Shown here: piece by piece, positions 6,551-9,084 of the stretch
Layout: every line of letters starts with the position of its first letter
How positions within the stretch are numbered: the stretch's first letter is position 1
Assembly (NCBI GenBank): GCA_903929655.1
Contig: CAIYVS010000057.1
Location: 1 to 9,084, forward strand
DNA length: 9,084 bases
Direction: 5' to 3'
DNA from: an uncultured Bacteroidota bacterium
GTDB lineage: Bacteria > Bacteroidota > Bacteroidia > Chitinophagales > Chitinophagaceae
Notes under the pieces: model-generated
What the model saw: the letters and a program-made list of their open reading frames with translations, nothing else
What the model was told of the DNA's origin: nothing
Database searches by the model: none
Translations under genes and position numbers: made by a program

Positions 6551-7747
6551 TTACTGTTCAAGTGAGTGAATGCCATGGAACAAACGTTTCCAGTGCATAT
6601 CGCGCAGCATTCCGCCTTTACCGAAACTGAGCCATACAAACCATGCCTTGCCCACTACATGGTCAATTGGCACATAACCCCAGTAGCGCGAATCCAGCGA
6701 ATTGTCCCTGTTATCACCCATCATCCAGTAGTAGTCCATTTTAAAAGTATAGCTTTTGGCTTCCTGCCCGTTAATAAATATCTTGCCATCATGCTCTTCC
6801 AGTTTATTCCCCTCATAATTGGCAATGACACGGCGATATAATGCGATATTTTCAGGACTTAATTGCACGGTCACACCTTCCTTCGGTATTACGATCGGTC
6901 CATAATTATCCCTGTTCCACTTAAAATGCACTGTGTCTTGTGGAAAAGGCCCTGCATCTTCGGTATATCCTTTGGGATATAAAAAAGGTCTTACAGAAAC
7001 AACCTGGGAAAGTTTTTTAACCATATCCACCTGGTCATTCTCCAGGTTATATAAAAATCCGCCACCCATAGGCATCCTGTCTATACTGTTTTCATCCAGG
7101 AAATCATCAGATAGTCCAAAATCTTTAGTTTGCACCAGGTACAGTAATTTTTGGTGCGGGTATTTTATAGCCGGCTGGTCATTTATATAAAGGACGGCAT
7201 CCCTTACTTCCAGTTTATCACCGGGCAGGCCAACACAACGTTTAATATAATTTTCCTTTTTATCAACCGGGCGGGTCATGATATGATAACTCGCCTTCAT
7301 CATTTCCCGGTTATTATTAAACTCACCTCTTAATGCAGAATAATAATCATCACCGGGCCTTTCTTCCATTACTGTATCGCCACCCGGATAATTGAATACC
7401 ACTATATCATTCCGCTCTATATGCCCAAAACCTGGCCAACGGTGATACTTCCATTGCACAGCCTCTGTATACGACTTTCCGCCTAAAAGAGGCATGGTAT
7501 TATGCACCAGTGGAATAGCCAGGGGGGTCATGGGTATGCGGGGACCATAAGCCAGTTTGCTCACAAAAAGGTAATCATTTACCAGTAAACTGCCTTCCAT
7601 TGAACCGGTAGGTATGGTATAAGCCTCAAAAAGGAACAGCCGTATGATGGTTGCAGCTACAATGGCAAAAATTGCGGCATCCAGCCACTCCCGCCATACC
7701 GACTTTTTCTTTTTGTTTTCTTTGTCTTTCTTTTTCCAAAAAGGCAT
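6551..7747 (-). CDS. lepB: Signal peptidase I
   Basis: A membrane-bound serine protease that removes signal peptides from Sec- and Tat-exported proteins at the outer face of the inner membrane. The 398-residue chain has a lysine-rich cytoplasmic N-terminus (5-15), one membrane segment (about 22-42), then the catalytic domain. Box B is IPTGSMEGSLLVNDY with nucleophile Ser49. Box C is NDIVVFNYP (113-121). Box D is NYIKRCVGLPGD with general base Lys169. Box E is GDNRDNSLDSRYWG (344-357). It has a single N-terminal membrane helix where E. coli LepB has two, and the Box D to Box E distance (175 residues) is about 50 longer than in E. coli, an enlarged beta domain I recall as common in Bacteroidota. 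All catalytic residues are present. It is divergent from kmo across 277 bp and ends at a strong terminator. Confidence 0.96.
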   Translation of the reverse strand: MPFWKKKDKENKKKKSVWREWLDAAIFAIVAATIIRLFLFEAYTIPTGSMEGSLLVNDYLFVSKLAYGPRIPMTPLAIPLVHNTMPLLGGKSYTEAVQWKYHRWPGFGHIERNDIVVFNYPGGDTVMEERPGDDYYSALRGEFNNNREMMKASYHIMTRPVDKKENYIKRCVGLPGDKLEVRDAVLYINDQPAIKYPHQKLLYLVQTKDFGLSDDFLDENSIDRMPMGGGFLYNLENDQVDMVKKLSQVVSVRPFLYPKGYTEDAGPFPQDTVHFKWNRDNYGPIVIPKEGVTVQLSPENIALYRRVIANYEGNKLEEHDGKIFINGQEAKSYTFKMDYYWMMGDNRDNSLDSRYWGYVPIDHVVGKAWFVWLSFGKGGMLRDMHWKRLFHGIHSLEQ

Positions 7748-7765
7748 AACTAATGTTTATCCTGC

Positions 7766-7773
7766 CAAATTAA
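7766..7773 (-). promoter_or_regulatory. Candidate -7 box for lepB
   Basis: TTAATTTG on the minus strand differs at one position from TAnnTTTG and ends 18 nt before the lepB ATG, the same layout as the box proposed for kbl. A TTTG sits further upstream, but at 27 nt, longer than typical spacing. The call rests on position and partial match only. Confidence 0.3.
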
Positions 7774-7832
7774 CAAACTCCAACTCATTATTATTACCCC
7801 CAAACAGCTTATTTTGTATTATTTAACAAAAA

Positions 7833-8022
7833 TTCAAATTTGAAAATACTTACCACGAAATCTTTCCATATGTATAAAAGACTTTCTGCCTCTTACCCAA
7901 ACAGCGTCCAAATTTTCAATTTCCCGAATTTCAAACTAACTTGCCGTGATGAATACTCAAATTAGCGTTCCATAGCTGATTCACTTGGCATATCATTTTC
8001 AAATTAACAAATTTTCAAATTA
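7833..8022. repeat. TTCAAATT-rich intergenic tract: 12-bp palindrome and 12-bp direct repeat upstream of kmo
   Basis: The lepB-kmo gap holds a perfect 12-bp palindrome, TTCAAATTTGAA (7833-7844), and two identical copies of ATTTTCAAATTA (7995-8006 and 8011-8022), 16 bp apart start to start. The second copy ends 2 bp before the kmo ATG. Related strings (CAAATTTTCAA, GAATTTCAAACT) occur around 7909-7937. They could be operator sites, an expanded AT-rich repeat, or simply low-complexity sequence, which is common in Bacteroidota intergenic DNA. No RNA gene or supported small ORF is seen in the gap. Confidence 0.4.
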
Positions 8023-8024
8023 CA

Positions 8025-8900
8025 ATGCGTTCAGTTACAATATTAGGTGCAGGGCTCGTAGGTTCTTTGCTGGCAATTATCCTTCGTAAACGTGGTTATG
8101 AAGTAAGTATTTATGAACGCCGCCCTGATATGCGAAGCGCCTCCATTTCTGCAGGCAAATCTATTAACCTGGCAATGAGCCACCGCGGCTGGAATGCCCT
8201 TGCACTTGCCGGACTGAAAACAGAAATGGAAGAACTTGCCATACCCATGTACGGGCGCCAGTTGCACCAGGCAGACAGCAACCTTGTTTTTCAGCCATAT
8301 AGTAAAAATAATGAGGCTATCTATTCTGTTAGCCGTGGGGAACTGAACAAAAAACTCATGAGCCTAGCCGAAAAAGAAGGGGTGACTATATATTTTGAAC
8401 AAAAGTGCAGTAAAGTAGATGTGCAAAAGAACCGTGCTTATTTCCAGCTGCCCGATGGCTCGGAAAAAGTGCTTGATGCAGATCTTTTATTTGGCGCCGA
8501 TGGAGCTTTTTCTGCACTCCGCCACAGTTATACACAAATGGACCGGGTGAATTGTGACCATTTCTACCTGGAATATGGCTATAAAGAACTAAATATCCCT
8601 CCCGGCACAAAAGAAAAATGGCTGATGGAAAAAAATGCTTTGCATATATGGCCCCGCGGCAATTTTATGCTTATAGCATTACCCAATACGGATGGCACAT
8701 TTACCTGCACGCTCTTCATGCCTTTTGACGGGGAGGTATCTTTTTCCAAACTCAATACAAAAGAAGAAGTTACAGCCTTCTTTGTTAAATATTTTAAAGA
8801 TGCAATGGCTTTAATGCCCACCTACCTCGAAGATTTCTTCCAAAACCCTACCTCGTCGCTTATTACCACTCATATTAACCCCTGGCATTTTTTCTTTTAA
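8025..8900 (+). CDS. kmo: Kynurenine 3-monooxygenase, 3' third missing at a chimeric junction
   Basis: This is an FAD monooxygenase that converts L-kynurenine to 3-hydroxykynurenine with NADPH and O2 in tryptophan breakdown. The visible part carries the FAD-binding GAGLVG loop (8-13) with Glu31 ending the second strand, the family-specific SINLAMSHRGWNAL (46-59), SVSRGELNKKLM (101-112), GADGAFSALR (157-166), EYGYKEL (183-189), HIWPRGNFMLIALPN (207-221) and DGTFTCTLFMPF (223-234). The family is about 440-480 residues long; here the frame ends at 291 after NPWHFFF. The match stops around His288 (8888), just before the expected second FAD motif (GDAAHA...PFFGQGMN), so as written the protein could not be active. 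The bases after 8888 belong to an unrelated gene on the other strand. The stop is therefore a product of the junction, not a normal end. Confidence 0.9.
   Translation: MRSVTILGAGLVGSLLAIILRKRGYEVSIYERRPDMRSASISAGKSINLAMSHRGWNALALAGLKTEMEELAIPMYGRQLHQADSNLVFQPYSKNNEAIYSVSRGELNKKLMSLAEKEGVTIYFEQKCSKVDVQKNRAYFQLPDGSEKVLDADLLFGADGAFSALRHSYTQMDRVNCDHFYLEYGYKELNIPPGTKEKWLMEKNALHIWPRGNFMLIALPNTDGTFTCTLFMPFDGEVSFSKLNTKEEVTAFFVKYFKDAMALMPTYLEDFFQNPTSSLITTHINPWHFFF
8883..8888. other. Chimeric junction with 6-bp microhomology (TGGCAT)
   Basis: To the left, TGG CAT encodes the Trp-His of the kmo PWH motif. To the right, the same six bases read backwards (ATG CCA) encode the Met-Pro of the methionyl-tRNA synthetase KMPW motif. 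Each gene is clean up to this point and lost beyond it, so the breakpoint lies in or next to these six shared bases. Confidence 0.8.
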
Positions 8901-9083
8901 TCTGGAAATAGAAAAATCTTGCAAACCGTTCGCAACAAAATTCTTCATCTCGTGATAACGAAAATCAGGAATTATAAAATTGGGATTTTTCTCATAGAAA
9001 TCCAAGAGCGGTTTCTGGAAGGCTGAAAACATAAAAAAATAATTTTCTTCGTTGATGATTTCTAGTGGCTTACCAGGATGGAG
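8883..9083 (-). CDS. metG: Internal fragment of methionyl-tRNA synthetase, broken at the junction
   Basis: This class I tRNA synthetase charges tRNA-Met with methionine in the cytosol. The minus-strand frame is open from the right edge for 67 codons: LHPGKPLEIINEENYFF, then MFSAFQKPLLDFYEKNPNF, then a segment ending GLQDFSISRLKEKMP. The ENYFF, EMKNFV..GLQDFSISR and KMP elements match the stretch before the WGIPVP motif in the shorter B. subtilis- and mitochondrial-like MetRS type. The expected W should follow at 8882, but the frame reads GVNMSGN, which is antisense kmo. Both ends are missing: the 5' part lies outside the window, the 3' part is lost at the junction. From memory, many Bacteroidota use the longer E. 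coli-like MetRS, so this fragment may come from another organism; that is inference. Confidence 0.82.
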
Positions 9084-9084
9084 C

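Noticed and set aside
7870..7965. A 31-codon ORF in the lepB-kmo gap
   Set aside because: Too short, no recognisable features, and composed largely of the local AAATTTTC-type repeats.
8811..9032. A 73-codon minus-strand ORF taken as a separate gene
   Set aside because: It is a composite: its first 50 codons are methionyl-tRNA synthetase and the rest is antisense kmo beyond the junction.

Overview
The window looks like a chromosomal stretch of a Bacteroidota bacterium, probably near Chitinophagales or Sphingobacteriales. The support is a secreted NHL beta-propeller protein ending in a type IX secretion (T9SS) sorting domain, a carboxypeptidase-regulatory-like protein typical of the phylum, AT-rich intergenic DNA, no clear Shine-Dalgarno sites, and -7-like boxes resembling the Bacteroidota TAnnTTTG element. 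Nothing resembles a prophage, integron, CRISPR array or defence island.

Layout: a 30-codon tail of an unrecognised gene (2-94, +); kbl, glycine C-acetyltransferase (207-1397, -), with a perfect 28-bp REP-like palindrome (1447-1474) just upstream; a divergent exported protein that starts with TTG (1575-2306, +); a stand-alone FAD/NAD(P)H reductase (2340-3059, +) converging, with a 5-bp gap, on the T9SS NHL protein (3065-4462, -); a small unrecognised protein (4592-4891, -); an AT-rich gap with possible coding remnants; a non-canonical Nramp-family transporter (5167-6435, -); a strong rho-independent terminator (6496-6525); lepB, signal peptidase I (6551-7747, -); a TTCAAATT-rich intergenic region; and the 5' two thirds of kmo, kynurenine 3-monooxygenase (8025-8888, +).

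The most striking point is at the right end. The kmo frame is clean and family-like until about 8888, then stops just before the conserved GDAAHA-type FAD motif. The last ~200 bp, read on the other strand, encode the middle of a methionyl-tRNA synthetase that itself breaks off at its conserved MPW motif. Two unrelated broken housekeeping genes meet tail to tail at a shared TGGCAT (8883-8888). This is either an assembly or amplification chimera, possibly between two organisms, or a real microhomology-mediated rearrangement. The first is much more likely.

The genes do not form one pathway. They are mostly single-gene housekeeping units: amino-acid catabolism (kbl, kmo), protein export (lepB, which would serve the Sec-exported proteins here), metal transport and redox. 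I do not see a convincing new multi-gene system. The items most worth following are the chimeric junction, the noncanonical metal site of the Nramp protein, and the REP-like palindrome upstream of kbl.
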